Shown here in pieces: positions 11,110-23,357 of a stretch of DNA of 64,000 bases. Made by a program: the position numbers and the translations under genes. The DNA is from Boswellia sacra (Eukaryota > Streptophyta > Magnoliopsida > Sapindales > Burseraceae). The notes beneath the pieces are model-generated. The model was not told where the DNA came from. It searched no databases and saw only the letters and a list, made by a program, of their open reading frames with translations. The DNA is taken from the NCBI GenBank assembly GCA_013180625.2, contig SNVD02009889.1, positions 248,001 through 312,000 on the forward strand, given 5' to 3'. Numbering within the stretch: position 1 is the first letter of the stretch; each line of letters starts with the position of its first letter.

Positions 11110-11608
11110 ATGGCTTCCATGAGCACTCCAGGACTCTCAACGAATAGTTCTTCTTCCTCTAGTTTTAGTTGGAAATTTGACGTCTTTATAAGCTTCAGAG
11201 GTGAAGACGGTCGAAACAACTTCACAGATCTTTTACAGACTGCTTTGATTCGATAAGGAATTACTGTGTTTAATGATGAAGAAAAAATTGAGTGAGGAAA
11301 ATTAATTTTGCAGGAACTTATTAATGCAATTGAAGCATCAAGATTTTCGATGGTTGTTTTGTCAAGGAACTATGCTTCTTCAATTTAAGATTGTTCAATG
11401 TAGCAACAATATGGGATAAACAATCATTCCAGTTTGTTATGATGTGAGTTCATCAGAGGTGAAGGAAGGAATCTTTGACGAAGCCTTTATTAAACATGAG
11501 GAAACTTGTAAGGCAGATACAGAGAAGGTACAAACACGGAGATGAGAGAGGTGACGGAGCTCCACGGACGGGATAGTTATGTAGCAATTATTTCCTCTTC
11601 TTTATAAG
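11110..11608 (+). pseudogene. TIR-domain gene copy T2, exon 1, inactivated
   Basis: Close relative of the intact gene at 50403. It begins MASMSTPGLSTNSSSS and WKFDVFISFRGEDGRNNF, then meets in-frame stops (IR-stop-GITVF, KIE-stop-GKL). About 20 bases are deleted where the intact copy encodes the TWCLDEL segment, which removes the presumed catalytic glutamate and shifts the frame. A second small deletion affects the 3' end. The splice-donor position reads ATAGTTATG where the intact gene has ATAGGTATG, so the GT is lost. Homology to the upstream region of the intact copy starts at about 11024. Intron sequence follows (about 11720-12725), but exon 2 is missing because the copy meets the inverted T3 flank at about 12726. 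Confidence 0.85.
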
Positions 11609-12079
11609 AGAGAGGTTGGTAATCAAAATGACAAACATATGGCTTAAATTATTCAAAGTATTAGCTAGCTTTCTCATGGTACATTTAGCTAAGTTTTCAT
11701 AAAGTTAACGATACCTTCATGGCAGCCTAGTGGGGAATACTTCTTTCATAAATACATTAGCTAGTTAATTATTTCACATTGGTGAGTGTTGATACATAAA
11801 TTAAGTAGGATGATGTAGCATTTGTTGTAATTACCATAATAAATCTAAAAGCTATCCTAAGACACGCGCCCCCTCTTGGATAATGGGAGCAGGCAGTTGC
11901 CAATGGACTCTTCAGATCTCAGCTAGGTTATGTTGTTCTTGCTTAGAGAGATGATGATTGCCTTGTTATAGTGTATTTGCTAGATGATCTAAGTGGAAAT
12001 AAAGAGATGGGGTATTTTGATGATCTATTTAGCTAATCAACATCTTCTTGAGATTTTAGTTTCAATATTTATATATGAG

Positions 12080-12269
12080 TAATGTTAGACTTACAACATT
12101 CATATAACATATATTCTATAACATGACGTGGTCGCCTACATGGCCAAAATTCACTGGAGAAGGAAAAAAATAAATGAAAAAAATTACATATTCAATAGGA
12201 TTTTGCCATTTAGGTTACCACGTCATGTTGTAGAATTTATGTTGTATAGATATTGTAAGTCTAACATTA
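12080..12269. mobile_element. MITE with TAATGTTAGACTTAC ends
   Basis: The left end TAATGTTAGACTTAC (12080-12094) is repeated in reverse complement at 12255-12269. Subterminal inverted repeats (CACGTCATGTT-type) give a near-palindromic 190-bp element. It is inserted in the T2 intron; the intron of the intact TIR gene lacks it. A related element lies at about 20196-20583. Confidence 0.75.
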
Positions 12270-12726
12270 TTGTTTATATATATATAAAACACATTTAGAT
12301 GATTTTAAAGAATTAAAGAGGAGTTAATTTTGATGATTTAGCCAATTAATACTTCAAGCATCCTGGTTTCAACTTCAAATTTTCATTACCAATATTTGGC
12401 AAGCTAGAAACTAGCTTGTTGTTTGGATCCGATTTTCTTGATTGTTCATATCTTCATTTCCGTTTGGATGTCTTGCAAAACGTGAAAAACCTATTTGGGT
12501 GACTTTTAAAAAAATAATAATAACGAAGGAAAAAAACTTGTAGAAAAGGTATAAACTCAACAATGCATTATTTTTCTTTAAAGCATTATTTCATCATAAA
12601 CTAAAAAAAAATGTTTTCTTTATTCTCTCTTATTCTCTAGTTTTTAAATCATATATAATTTTATTCATTACTTTTAAATTGTTTTTAACTATTATATTTA
12701 TTTATTTTATAATATTTGAAAAAATA

Positions 12727-13900
12727 CTGTGTACTTTGTGCTTTAGCATTTACGGTTCCAACAAGTTTAGAAGCGTTGGACAAATTAACTTATACGCTTT
12801 GGCTCAAATGAACTATCTAATTACTATCTTTACTCCGAATTAATATCATTGACTAGATCAAATTCCTCCACTCCGCCGATATTCTAATCAAATATTTAAA
12901 TTATATGCTTTTAGATGCTGTTTGATGAGTATAATTTTTAACACAAAGTCTTGACTCAAGATTGAAAGTTAAAAAGTTAAGTTTAATGATATTTAACTAA
13001 TTAATTATTTCAACTATTGACTTATGTAATTCAATAACTAGAAATTTATATCTAATTTTATTTTAAAAAAGATCACCTCTCATGGTATAACACTTCTCAA
13101 TTAAAATTTACAAATTACTTAAGTTTGTAATCTGCATTAAAAATATAATTATCTTTTAACCGTTTTTACATAACGACTAAATTGTATTGACCAAGAGAAC
13201 CATATATATATACATATATAGTTAAATTACAATAATATAAATTTACACACACAAATATATGCCCACCAAGATTCTTTCGGCACCAGGGAGTGGAAGTGAT
13301 TGCGACGGTGGGCTCCCATCAAACTTTAGGTAGATTCGCCTCAACTTGCATCCGTAGATTCTCTAAAGGTGACTTTTAAGCCGAATGCGATCACCTTCAA
13401 ATTCATGAATCTCGAACCTGAAGCATGTAATAATCTATTTGATATGTCTCTAACAATATCTTCAACAAATTTTGACTCCCGCATCCTGCAACATCAAAAC
13501 ACAACATATTAATTTCACGTATATGTATAGGGAAGAAACGATAACATTACCGCAACTTTTCTACTACCATCCCAAACATAAATTTAAATAATCATATTTT
13601 TTCCTTCTTTCTCTCCAAAATATTATTAGCTTAATACTTTTATTTTCTTCTTTACCCTATATACGGTTATTTGAACTGTTTCTTTTTACGTTGGATCATT
13701 ACATCCAAGCTACTATATCCCCATGTTCCAGGACTTGTATACATGTGAAGGGAAAAAAAAAAAAGACAATTAAAACAAAGACAAATAATTCATGAACTAG
13801 TCTCTGATCACCAGTGACAGCTATTTCAACTACACTAATATTTCTACTGAATTTTACTTTGAAAACACAGGAGGAAGCTGGCTAATATTTTAAGTCATGC
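12727..13900 (-). repeat. Right arm of the T1/T3 inverted repeat
   Basis: Reverse complement of about 6180-7965; see the left arm. It carries the exon 2 and 3' flank of the minus-strand TIR copy T3. The breakpoint with T2 intron sequence at about 12726 is sharp. Confidence 0.7.
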
Positions 13901-14565
13901 TTGTCGTTTTAATAACTAAGCTTTTAGTCGTGTATAATTCTCTTAAGACAAACGTTTGATGCCCACCTATCCTTCTAGAAAAAGTGAAAAAGGACAAATA
14001 ATCTAGCCAGGCTTGAAGAGTTAAATGACGGCTTATCACAACGCTTAATAGTACATGTTGATAATTTAGTTAATGTACTTAACGGAACAAAAGTCCTTTT
14101 AGCTGAGTAAGAAATGACGTCTTTGTTAAATTTATATTCGTTCAGACCCCATCCAGAATGATTAGCCACCTCTATTAAAGCTTTCCTCCAGCTTTGCACC
14201 TTCTCTATGTTGTGTTTAAAAGTTTCTTCACATTTATCAAAGGCTTCTTGGAAGTTTCCTTTTTGTTTTATTACATTTGATGGATCCGTGTAGAAAATTG
14301 GAATGACCGTTTGCCTCCTTATTTTCATAGAATTAGGAATCTTAAAAATTTCATCCAAACACCGAATGGAATATGCGTAGTTCCTTGAGAAAATCACAAT
14401 TAAAAATCTCGACTCTTCAATTACTTGAGTTTCTACCTCAACTGCATTGCCACCTCTAAATGCATTGATTCCTCTTCGCTCCAAATTAGTACATAGATGA
14501 TCTGCAAAGTTATTTTGTGTGTATTCACTGTTGAAGCTTAGATAAGCATCATACTTTCAATGAGG
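13290..14565 (-). pseudogene. TIR-domain gene copy T3, diverged and inactivated
   Basis: Exon 1 reads from KYDAYLSFNSEYTQNNFADH (about 14560) through ERRGINAF, SRNYAYSIRCLDEIFKI and VQSWRKALIEVANHSGW (about 14150). The CLDEI segment with its glutamate is kept. A stop codon lies directly before KYDA, so no proper N-terminus exists. The usual RGED motif is changed (SEYT), and the βB/αB part (normally ERGxxI) is shortened. The expected donor reads ATATAA instead of GTATAA. Exon 2 follows an intact-looking TTGCAG at about 13493, with ESKFVEDIVRDISN-like coding. T3 exon 1 is much more diverged from T4 than T2 is, so it is an older or chimeric copy. Confidence 0.75.
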
Positions 14566-15239
14566 AGTGGCTGAAGAGACTCCGTGGATACTCATAGTTG
14601 GAGTTGATGAAAGCTTATTTGGGCAAACAATTCCCTCTAATATTAACCCTAACAGATCGAAAAAGAAAAGTGACTTCCATATATATAACAAAGATGCATC
14701 CAAAGTATCTATCATCTTAAAATTGAACTTAGTTAAAAATATTTTGCTAGCAAGAATATATATAGGGTGAGCTATAAGTACCCATAGATATTCTTAATTA
14801 ACATCCGCTTTTTAAAAAACAGTGTCCCTTTTTAACAAACAATTATATTTCTAAGTGTCCATTTATCAAATTCTCAATTCTCTAAGAGGAACCTTAATCA
14901 TAGAACCATAAAATCATCATACTGCAAATATTTCATCTTAAAAAATAGAAACAAGCCGTATCATCTTCTCCCAACAGCCTAAATTTTTGGAAGATTAATG
15001 TATTATGATGATTTTTAGAATTCCCATATCTGAATTATTGTGTAAATTCCTATATTGGGGGATTGAACACAATTTTTTATGTCACTAGGCTAATAAGCAT
15101 TGGTCATCTTCAGTGGAGCCACATGCCCAAAAAAGGCACTCACGAGAAAAGTTGCAAAAGGTTTGCATCTTTCTTGCCCTTATTTTTAATATAACTATGA
15201 AAGCTAAAAAGTTAAAAAAAGGCATGGAAAATTCTGAAA
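14566..15239. other. Intergenic, nothing recognised
   Basis: AT-rich sequence between TIR copy T3 and Copia fragments. The ORF at 14567-14770 lacks any recognisable domain. Confidence 0.4.
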
Positions 15240-15600
15240 GGGAAGTTTGAAGGCTCAAGCAGAGAAATCTCTATTAATTGCCAATCACTATGGAGAGACA
15301 TTTGATAACTTAGGAAATATGAAAGAAATTGAAAGCATTCTACAAATTTTCTTCCATGGTAACAGAAATTATTAACCAAATTAAGAGCCTTGATGATGAT
15401 CCTTGGGATACCCTTGTAACCCTCAAAGATATAGATACTCCAGATAAAACAATAATTAACAAAACTTTAAGCAGTTTGCCTCCAGAATTTGATCACATAA
15501 CTGTTGTAATGGAAGAATCCAAAGATTTGCAAAATTACTGTTCACAAAGCAACAGCCAACAGCGTCTTTTAAGGCATATGAGCCTTCAGTCACCATGAAC
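15240..15600 (+). pseudogene. Copia gag fragment (UBN2-type), broken
   Basis: The ORF at 15329-15598 encodes FSSMVTEIINQIKSLDD and a stretch ending LSSLPPEFDHITVVMEESKDL, the conserved helix-rich C-terminal part of plant Copia gag (UBN2 family). The flanking sequence 15240-15330 is related but frameshifted. No zinc knuckle follows, and the element is truncated. It is on the opposite strand from the LTR debris immediately to the right, so it belongs to a different insertion. Confidence 0.6.
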
Positions 15601-15784
15601 TCATACTCTACTTTTAGACCAATCGTTTTAATCAAAACTTGACGAAGTTAAAGACAGATAGCTTTGAAGGTGGAAGAAAAATAAAAAGGTTCATTTCAAA
15701 GAACAGGATAAAACACCAACAACAGAGGAGGAGATGGCTGGAAAAACTGAAAAAGCATATAGACATGTATACACATGGTCGCAT

Positions 15785-16788
15785 TGTATCTTGCTTCAAA
15801 TTTCAATCAAGATGTAAGTAAAATAACTAAAATATTTCACTCAACCACTTAAATGAAGTAATTGAAAAAAAGACAAAAATAATAAGCATGCTACAGTAAC
15901 CGTTTCTGCTACAGTATCACCGTATCGATCTTGCTACAGTCATTATGAACAGTAATTTATGTTATAATATCAATAAAAACATCGATTCTGCTACAGTTAA
16001 TAAACAGTGATTCCGTACAGTCTTGATGAATAGTGTTTCGCTTCCGTGATAAACAATACTCTATTATAGCCTGATGAAAATAGTAGTCCGATACAGTGAT
16101 GATGAATAATGATCGCTACAATATGATGAACAATGCTCCGTTATAGTGATAAATGAACAATATTCCGCTACAGCCCAGTATGATGAACAGTAACTCACCG
16201 TGAATCGTGTCATGATAAATAGTCGATTGTGAAACAATGCGCAATAAACAGTGTCATGAGCAGTACCTTGTTGATCAAATTGCCAAGACGTGCAATAATG
16301 TACTAACCTAAAGACCAAATTTTGCCCCCTCGGGAAATCTGTTCCGATGCAATATGGGTTAATGGCAGTTTGACCTCCATACTTTAGTGGTAGTAAATTT
16401 TCTATCAAGGTGCACTCATTTCTAGGAAATAAAGAACAAACAATTCTCTGGTGTTGAGGTAGAAGAAGAAAATATTGAAGATATAATAAGGAGTGACGTA
16501 TATGGAGCCATATATTTATAATGTAAAATGTTACCGTTGCTCTTTTATCCTCAACCTCAAAACATTCATGATTATACGTGATTAAGTTTGACCACTTAAT
16601 TCGCACGAACGTATACAACATATATTTGATTAATTCAATGCTACCATTATAAGTATTAAATAGGTCTTAAGACCAATTAAATGCATTAAGCCCACTTTAT
16701 TATTTATTAAATAAGCCTAACTTAAAATTATATTAGGTCTATTTATTAATAGCCCAATTTGTGTATTTATTGAAATAATTATATAACA
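15785..16788 (-). mobile_element. Copia LTR plus leader, truncated (paralogue of 30180-33604)
   Basis: The LTR terminus, on the minus strand TGTTATATAATTATTTC, lies at 16788. The stretch to about 15830 matches the LTR and leader of the Copia at 26258-33604, and the first bases of its gag are matched at about 15785-15830. The leader (about 15885-16270) is a degenerate array of CTACAGT and GATGAACAGTG motifs. A polypurine-like AAATAGAGGAGGAT (minus strand, about 16789-16802) directly abuts the LTR start. The ORF on its minus strand (16064-16621) is not a gene. This copy lacks the hAT and the second LTR seen in the other copy, so it serves as an empty site. Confidence 0.75.
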
Positions 16789-16802
16789 ATCCTCCTCTAT
16801 TT

Positions 16803-18099
16803 CAATAAATACACAATGAACAACCAGAGAAATATTTAGAATTTAGTAAATATGTATTGGTGCCATTTAGGCTATGAACCAACCATTAGATAGCTCATCA
16901 TGTCCTAGAGGAATTTGGTGATATTTAAAATTTCTATGAACCAATATTCCTGTACCTAAGTCAGAGGATTAATTATCCTCATGAACAAAGATTGAATAAA
17001 CATCAATACATTGAATTGTAATAATTAGAGTATCAAACTTGGCTACATCCTAACACTAGAAAAGAAAATTAGTTTATAATATAAAAGGAAACAACACAAA
17101 ATTGAGTTGAAATCATTGAGTATAAAGAGAGAAGAAAGATTTAAAAATTTTGAAGACTCCTTGAAAAGATTCATGCTTGTTTCATGCCTCCAATAATTGT
17201 AATCCGGTTTCTTGGTCTCCAAAGCACTCCAATGACTTATATCTAACCTAGCAATGACCTAAAAGATGCCTATTTATACTATAAAGAATAATAGATATGA
17301 ATCCTAGCTGATATAAGACTTCTAAAATTTTCCAGACCCTGAACTTGTGTAGGAGCGCAACATTTCTGACTTTTGATTCTCGTTTTGTTGAAACTTGCGC
17401 CGCTGCACCACCATCTTGCACTGGAGGGCAGCTTTACTGATTTTTAAATATTTAAAATTTTACACTTTAAGCCCTTGATTCCTATTCTTGATGTGGTTTC
17501 TCCAAATTCAGATTACTTTTCCTAAAATCTGCAATTAACTACATAAAACACATTATTTTCCATTTTTTACTCAGAAACTAATAAAAAATTAAATTTAGAG
17601 TTATTAAATTAGTAAATAAATTTCAACTAACACACTGCATATGTATATCTATTATTTTAGGCGCCACATTTATCATTTAAACAAATGTTATAAAGTATTC
17701 CCGTTAAATGTGATGTCTATCGTAGTATCTAGAAGCAGGCAGAATGTTTATCATCAAAAAATATTTTTTCATGTGACAGCCACAGCTTGATTTGGAACGA
17801 TCTTGATACTTTAGTTGTAATTATCTTTTGAACACAAGAAACCAAAATTATGAGTTCAATTTCGGGACGCAATCAACCTTCCATCCGCCAGCCGTCCATA
17901 ACCATGTCAATGCAATTCAAATCATCAACAGAGATTCATGATAACCAAAGTGACATACCACCAAAAGGGCCAATGTCTCGATGAATGAGGCTCAGAAATT
18001 ACTGAGCAATATTTCCACTAATTTGCGGACGTGTGTTGTTATTATCTCATAAGTCATGTTTTGTCGGAGAATTGGCCAAAACATGTGAATGCACGAATT
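16803..18099. other. Intergenic; likely retrotransposon debris upstream of the P450
   Basis: No coding sequence is recognisable. The part at about 16803-17640 has LTR-like composition, for example a TATTTATACTATAAAG motif near 17271 and a moderately GC-rich stretch near 17340-17430, but no clear borders. The part at about 17640-18099 is probably the 5' flank of the P450 gene. Confidence 0.35.
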
Positions 18100-18107
18100 A
18101 TTATAAA
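18100..18107 (+). promoter_or_regulatory. Possible TATA box of the P450 gene
   Basis: TTATAAAG lies 43-50 bp upstream of the ATG at 18150. It implies a very short leader, so a more distal element is possible. Confidence 0.35.
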
Positions 18108-18149
18108 GCATATTCAGGTTAGTAGTAGCAAACTGCAAAGAGAAAGGCC

Positions 18150-19978
18150 ATGGAGTGTAATTTGAGTTGGGTTCTTTGGTTAAGCCTGTTATTATCGACA
18201 GCCTTGATTTTTCTGTTGAGCCGAAAAGAGTCAAGAAATGGTACACGGAAACCACCAGGGCCTCCCGGTTGGCCAATTTTGGGGAACATCTTGGAGCTTG
18301 GAAGAATGCCACACCAAACCTTCTACGAGCTCCAACCCAAATATGGAGCTTTGCTTTGGTTAAAGCTAGGCTCCGTGAACACCTTGGTGATACAGTCAGC
18401 TAAGGCTGCCTCCGAGCTATTCAAAAATCATGACCAAACCTTTTGTGACCGCAAGTGTCCTGATGCATTGACAGCTCATCACTACGGTAAGGGATCACTT
18501 TCCTTGGGCCAATATAGCCCATACTGGCGTGTTCTTCGGCGTATTTACTCATCGGAGCTCTTGGTTAACAAGAGAATCAATGAGACTGCTCTTGTCCGGC
18601 GAAAGTTTGTGGATGACATGTTGAAGTATATTGAGGAGGATATAGCAGCAGCACAAGCAAGGGGAGAACCAGGGGAGGTGACTCTTTCTCACTTTCTCTT
18701 TCTCATGGCATTCAACCTCATTGGGAACCTTACTTTGTCACGGGATCTTGTGAACTCGAGGTCAAGCGAAGGTAAGGAGTTCTTTGCTGCCATGGACGAA
18801 GTGATGAAGTTGGCTGGGAAGCCAAATCTGGCAGACTTTTTACCATTTTTGAAAATATTGGATCCTCAAGGGATCAGAAGATACATGTTAAGGGAAATGG
18901 GACGGGCCATGAAGATAGCATCCAGATTTGTGAAGGAGAGAGTTAGGGATCAGAAGCTAAGAGAAGAGAAGATAGGGAAAGACTTGCTTGATGCTGTCTT
19001 GGAGTTTGAAGGAAATGGAAAAGAAGGGCCTGACAGGATCCCATATCAATTTGTCAATGTAATCATACTGGTAAGCATGCTTACATATTAGGTTGGAAAT
19101 TTCTCTTTCATTCGTAGATGTAGACATTTGAAAAGAAAAAAAAAAAAAAAAACACCAGGTATATTATTGTCTCTTTGTGTGGTATAAATGATTTATTTCG
19201 TAAATCATTGATCTCGTTTGTTTTAAATATGCTTCCATGAAATTTTCTAACATATCAAAATAGCAAGTAATAACTTTGTCACGGAAAAATAAGAATCGCA
19301 AATAATTTATTGCGTACTCAATCAGTTTAAATCAGCTGAAGAATAAATAATTTCGTTATTGTGCAGGAAATGTTCTTCGCCGGATCAGAGACTACAAGTA
19401 GCACCATCGAATGGGCTATGACTGAGCTACTCCGCCACCCTGGGTGTATGAAAAAGACTCAGGAGGAGGTTGATCGAGTTGTTGGACGAAATAGGAAGGT
19501 TGAAGAGACTGACGTGAATCAAATGCCATATTTGAAAGCTGTGGTGAAGGAAACACTAAGGTTACATCCCGCAATTCCATTGCTTGTTCCTCGGAATGCA
19601 ATGCAAGATACTGAATTCATGGGATATCTTATACCAAAAGATACACAAGTTTTGGTAAATGTATGGGCAATCGGACGAGATCCCGAATGTTGGGAAGATC
19701 CCTTATCTTTTAAACCTGAGAGGTTTCTTGGATCCAACGTTGACTACAAGGGACAGAACTTTGAGTTGATTCCATTTGGCTCTGGAAGAAGAATTTGCGT
19801 GGGCATCTCATTAGCTGACCGAGTAGTGCACCTTACCCTTGCCACCCTCCTCCACTGTTTCGATTGGCAGTTAGGCAGGGATGTCACTCCGGAGACTACG
19901 GACATGAGTGAGCGCATGGGAATGTTACTACGGAAGCTCATCCCCTTGAAAGTCATACCCAAGAAGCGTGTCATGTAA
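18150..19978 (+). CDS. Cytochrome P450, CYP76 family (CYP76A-like), two exons
   Basis: Exon 1 is 18150-19070 and exon 2 is 19367-19978. The phase-0 intron has a GTAAGC donor and a TTGTGCAG acceptor. The product is 510 residues, normal for a microsomal plant P450. The sequence shows an N-terminal anchor (about 5-24), proline hinge KPPGPPGWP (34-42), I-helix AGSETT (312-317), ExxR (E369-R372), PERF, and heme loop PFGSGRRICVG with Cys451. The VIILEMFFAGSETTSSTIEW context and the intron place are typical of CYP76. Members hydroxylate monoterpenols, iridoids, alkaloid precursors or herbicides on the ER membrane with electrons from P450 reductase; the substrate cannot be told here. No stop, frameshift or missing key residue was seen, and no clustered biosynthetic partner is present in the window. 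Confidence 0.92.
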
Positions 19979-20195
19979 AACTGTACTACAGCTAGATGAA
20001 TTTGATGCTCTATTATGCCTCGGTGAATTATGTTTATTTGCTTCTCTGCCTGCCTATGTGTCAAAAGTTGTAATTCTTAGTAGTTTTGTTTAACGAGTAA
20101 CATTCTGTTAATTATCTTACAAAGTTTTATTTATCTCTTTGGGTCTTAATAAAATAATTCTAACTTTTTTTTTTACATTAAAAATATAATGAGTA

Positions 20196-20583
20196 GTGTT
20201 AGACTTACAATCCAATTATAACTAAAGTTTGCAATATGATGTGGTAGTCAACAGGATATATAAAAATCTATTACAGAAGAAAAAAGAGTGATGCTATATC
20301 TATAATTAATCTAAAATACTTCTTTTATATAATCTGAGTTGACAAATTATTATTAAATGGATACAAAATGAAAATAAATAAAAGATATTAAATTAAATGA
20401 CATGATTATTACTCATTCAATAATATATTGTCAACTCAGATTGTATAAAATCTTGGTTGTGGAAGAGTTGTGGGTATAGCCTTAGTAAAAAAAAAAAAGA
20501 ATTACGAAAGTTATCTCTAGTAAGATTTTGTTATTTATACTGGCATATTAGATTGTAAACTTTAGGTTATAAGTCTAATATTT
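20196..20583. mobile_element. MITE (TGTTAGACTTACAA family) with a second MITE inside
   Basis: GTGTTAGACTTACAAT near 20196 and AGGTTATAAGTCTAATATT near 20565 are inverted ends of the same family as the element at 12080-12269. Between them (about 20288-20482) lies a second palindromic element with GATGCTATATCTATAA at one end and GTGGGTATAGCC at the other, plus internal inverted ATCTGAGTTGACAA / TTGTCAACTCAGAT. Confidence 0.6.
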
Positions 20584-20862
20584 CTACAATAGGAATCCAA
20601 AATCTATATGGTAATCGAATTAGCTACTTCGGCAGCTTGGACCGCTCATCTGAAATTAATTATCTGAATTTAATCAAAATTTTTTAAATACTCAATCGGA
20701 TAAGTCCGTATATTGCGATTTTTTTCTGCGCCGCTGTGTGGTAGCCTAGCACGTCAATATTGTCCTGCCAGGCAGAAAATAAGGCACAATAGTATACAAT
20801 AATAGTGCTGTTCATCCACTATGCCCGATATCTTCCGGATATCAATGATCTAAGGACTAAGA

Positions 20863-20909
20863 AAATAATATATATATATATATATATAATATATATAAAT
20901 ATATATAAT

Positions 20910-20942
<33 letters not shown>

Positions 20943-20957
20943 TATTTATATAAAATA
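20863..20957. repeat. AT microsatellite
   Basis: An almost uninterrupted (TA)n / TATAAATA tract. Confidence 0.95.
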
Positions 20958-21369
20958 CATGCTTTTTTTAAATGAAAGAGAAAAAGAGAGACAAAGCCAA
21001 CTACACCAACTACAAGTCGCTCATCACCCAGGCATGAGTCTTTAGTTTTGCCAAAAAAATTTCAATATTTGTCTAAGCACTCTTAGTCTAAGACAACTCA
21101 GTTATCACCTATATCAAATTCTTCTCCTTCTTTGTTTTTAATACCTAGAATTAATCTTGAAGTTTAGTTACCAATAGTCAAGCAATCTTCTTATAATAAT
21201 CATCCTATGGCTACTCAAGCTACAACAAATAATTTACCTCTTTCACAAGTTTTTTTTTTGCCAAATCCTTATTGGTTTTTGAGAAGCCAGTAAGTGCTTG
21301 TGAACGAGGCTTTCATCCCGCTAGAGCATTTGTGACTACACTGCATCAACGCCTCTTTGAAGACTTAAG
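20958..21369. other. Intergenic, nothing recognised
   Basis: AT-rich sequence with short polypyrimidine runs; no gene, repeat border or RNA gene is apparent. Confidence 0.35.
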
Positions 21370-23350
21370 GGAACATAAATGAGTCATGGTCAAGTTTGAA
21401 AAATGGAGTCGTCACCCAATTATTCAATGGAGAATCAATAGGGGAAATCTAATTCCTTACTTTAAGACCTAAACTACCCTCATCCTTTCAAAGATGGGCT
21501 CAGGAAGTTAGGTATGAGTGATTCAACCAACCCGAATCAAGATCTGGCCTCCACTAGGAAATACCAAATAGTAACATCTCATGTCGTTACTTAGTCCACT
21601 TAATGTTGTTCATTTTAAGCACATATTCCCATTTTATCTTCGTTAGACATGTTAGGTGATTATTTAATCAATGGCAATTATAAACACCATAGAAAGAGGA
21701 AGGAGAATGAATTACATTTCCTTTCAAACATGGGGGAAGGGGAAGAGGATTACATTGTTTATTCTTCAACAATAAAATAATTCTGCTTTGAATAGAGATA
21801 TTCTATAAATTCACTCATAATAAATTACATATCCAAATATAAACAATCAATCAAGACTTAATAAATAGTGAATTCCTTACCACCGTATGTGAGTCTATTC
21901 AATATTTATCAAATCTTTACAAGTATATTCACACATTCATTCATTTGACTATTCATTCTAAGTAATGGTCCTTCACCATCAATGTGAGTCCACCACTATT
22001 TCATATCATCATACAATTACACTTCTTAATATAATACATTCAAAAGAAGCAAATAAAATTTAATACATGGCCATAATCTAGCATCATAGCATTCCAGCCT
22101 AGATTTGATAAATTTTTTTTTTTTTTGGAAAAACTAGTTTTGATAAATTCTATTATGGTAATTCTAGCTATTGCAATTCTAGCGTTACTCACATTAATTC
22201 ATGGTATTTCTAGTCTAATCATGGTTTTCATGGCATAGTCTAGCATAAACATTGTATTCATGGCATATTCTAGCCTAATTCAAGCAATCATCATAAAACA
22301 AGTCACTCAAGGGCAAAACGATAATTCTTACCTATTCTATGCTATTTCCTAGCATTCATGAAAGCACATATAAGTCTTCCTTAGCATGATTCTAATCATG
22401 TGCTCCTAAGCATGATTCTAAGCATTCGCAAAAAAATTAAACTCCTAAGCATGATTCTAATAAAGAAGAGATAGCGGACTTACCTTGACACGCTTATCCA
22501 TCTCGCAAAATAAATAAGGGTTAGAACAATTCATAATAACCCTAGCAAGCTTCTAAGCATAAAAATAAATCACAACTGCTCATTCTAAGCATAAATAAAC
22601 CTAAATATGTTTAATTCTAAGCAAAGAAAAATAAAGAAGAATGATAAGAGAGAGGAGAGAATTATGCTCTCAAAACGTACCCTTTCTGGGTTTAGAGCAA
22701 TAGAATGCATGAAAACTTTATACTAGAAAAGACTTCTTAAATTCTCGAGCATGTCTTCAAGAGAAAGAAGAAAGAATTATTCAAAATTCGACGTGTCCTA
22801 AAAAGTGAGCTAAGGGGGGGTTTATATAGGTGAGCAAAGAATCAAGTATGGAAGGTCCTTAATGAAAATTTTTGAAAATACATGACTAACAGTCGGACGG
22901 TTGTTAGCAAACTGTTGGACGACGGTCAGATAGCCAACTGATTCTCACTCAATAGCCCGACAACTATCAGATAGCCAGCCAGTTGTTGGTCAACAGCCAG
23001 TCGACTATTCTCCCCGCGTACCTTCCTATTTTATGGCTTTACAGTGCAACTCCTTCTGACCTTCATTTGTTTGATTGTGTATAACTTTTCAAGTTTAACT
23101 CTGATTTGTGATCCGTAAATTTCTGAGAAAACTTGATATCTGTAGATTTGCAACGGTATATGATTCATCATTAGATTCCCCCTACATTAATTTATGTGAT
23201 TTTTTGAGTTCACATGTTAGTTTTTAAGACCTTCATCAATCCCTTCTTGTCTTTCCTTTCTTGGCTTTCAAAGGCATTTTGGTCACTTCTATTGATCAAA
23301 GTTCATCTTCATTTCAACATCGAGCATTCAAAATTCAATGGCTATAGTAT
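21370..23350 (-). mobile_element. Probable Ty3/gypsy LTR remnant
   Basis: On the minus strand there is a TATA-like CCTATATAAACCCCCCC at about 22813-22829, followed by transcript-leader-like sequence. Near 21395-21410 there is GGGTGACGACTCCATTTTT, a motif often seen near the ends of plant Ogre/Tat-type LTRs. Short internal repeats of CTAAGCATGATT and CATGGCATAGTCTAGC occur at about 22080-22460. No coding domain is present, and exact ends and a target-site duplication were not found. Confidence 0.4.
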
Positions 23351-23357
23351 CACAAGC

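Noticed and set aside
16064..16621. 185-residue minus-strand ORF
   Set aside because: It lies wholly inside the Copia LTR and leader, follows the CTACAGT-type repeats, and the paralogous LTR does not keep it open.
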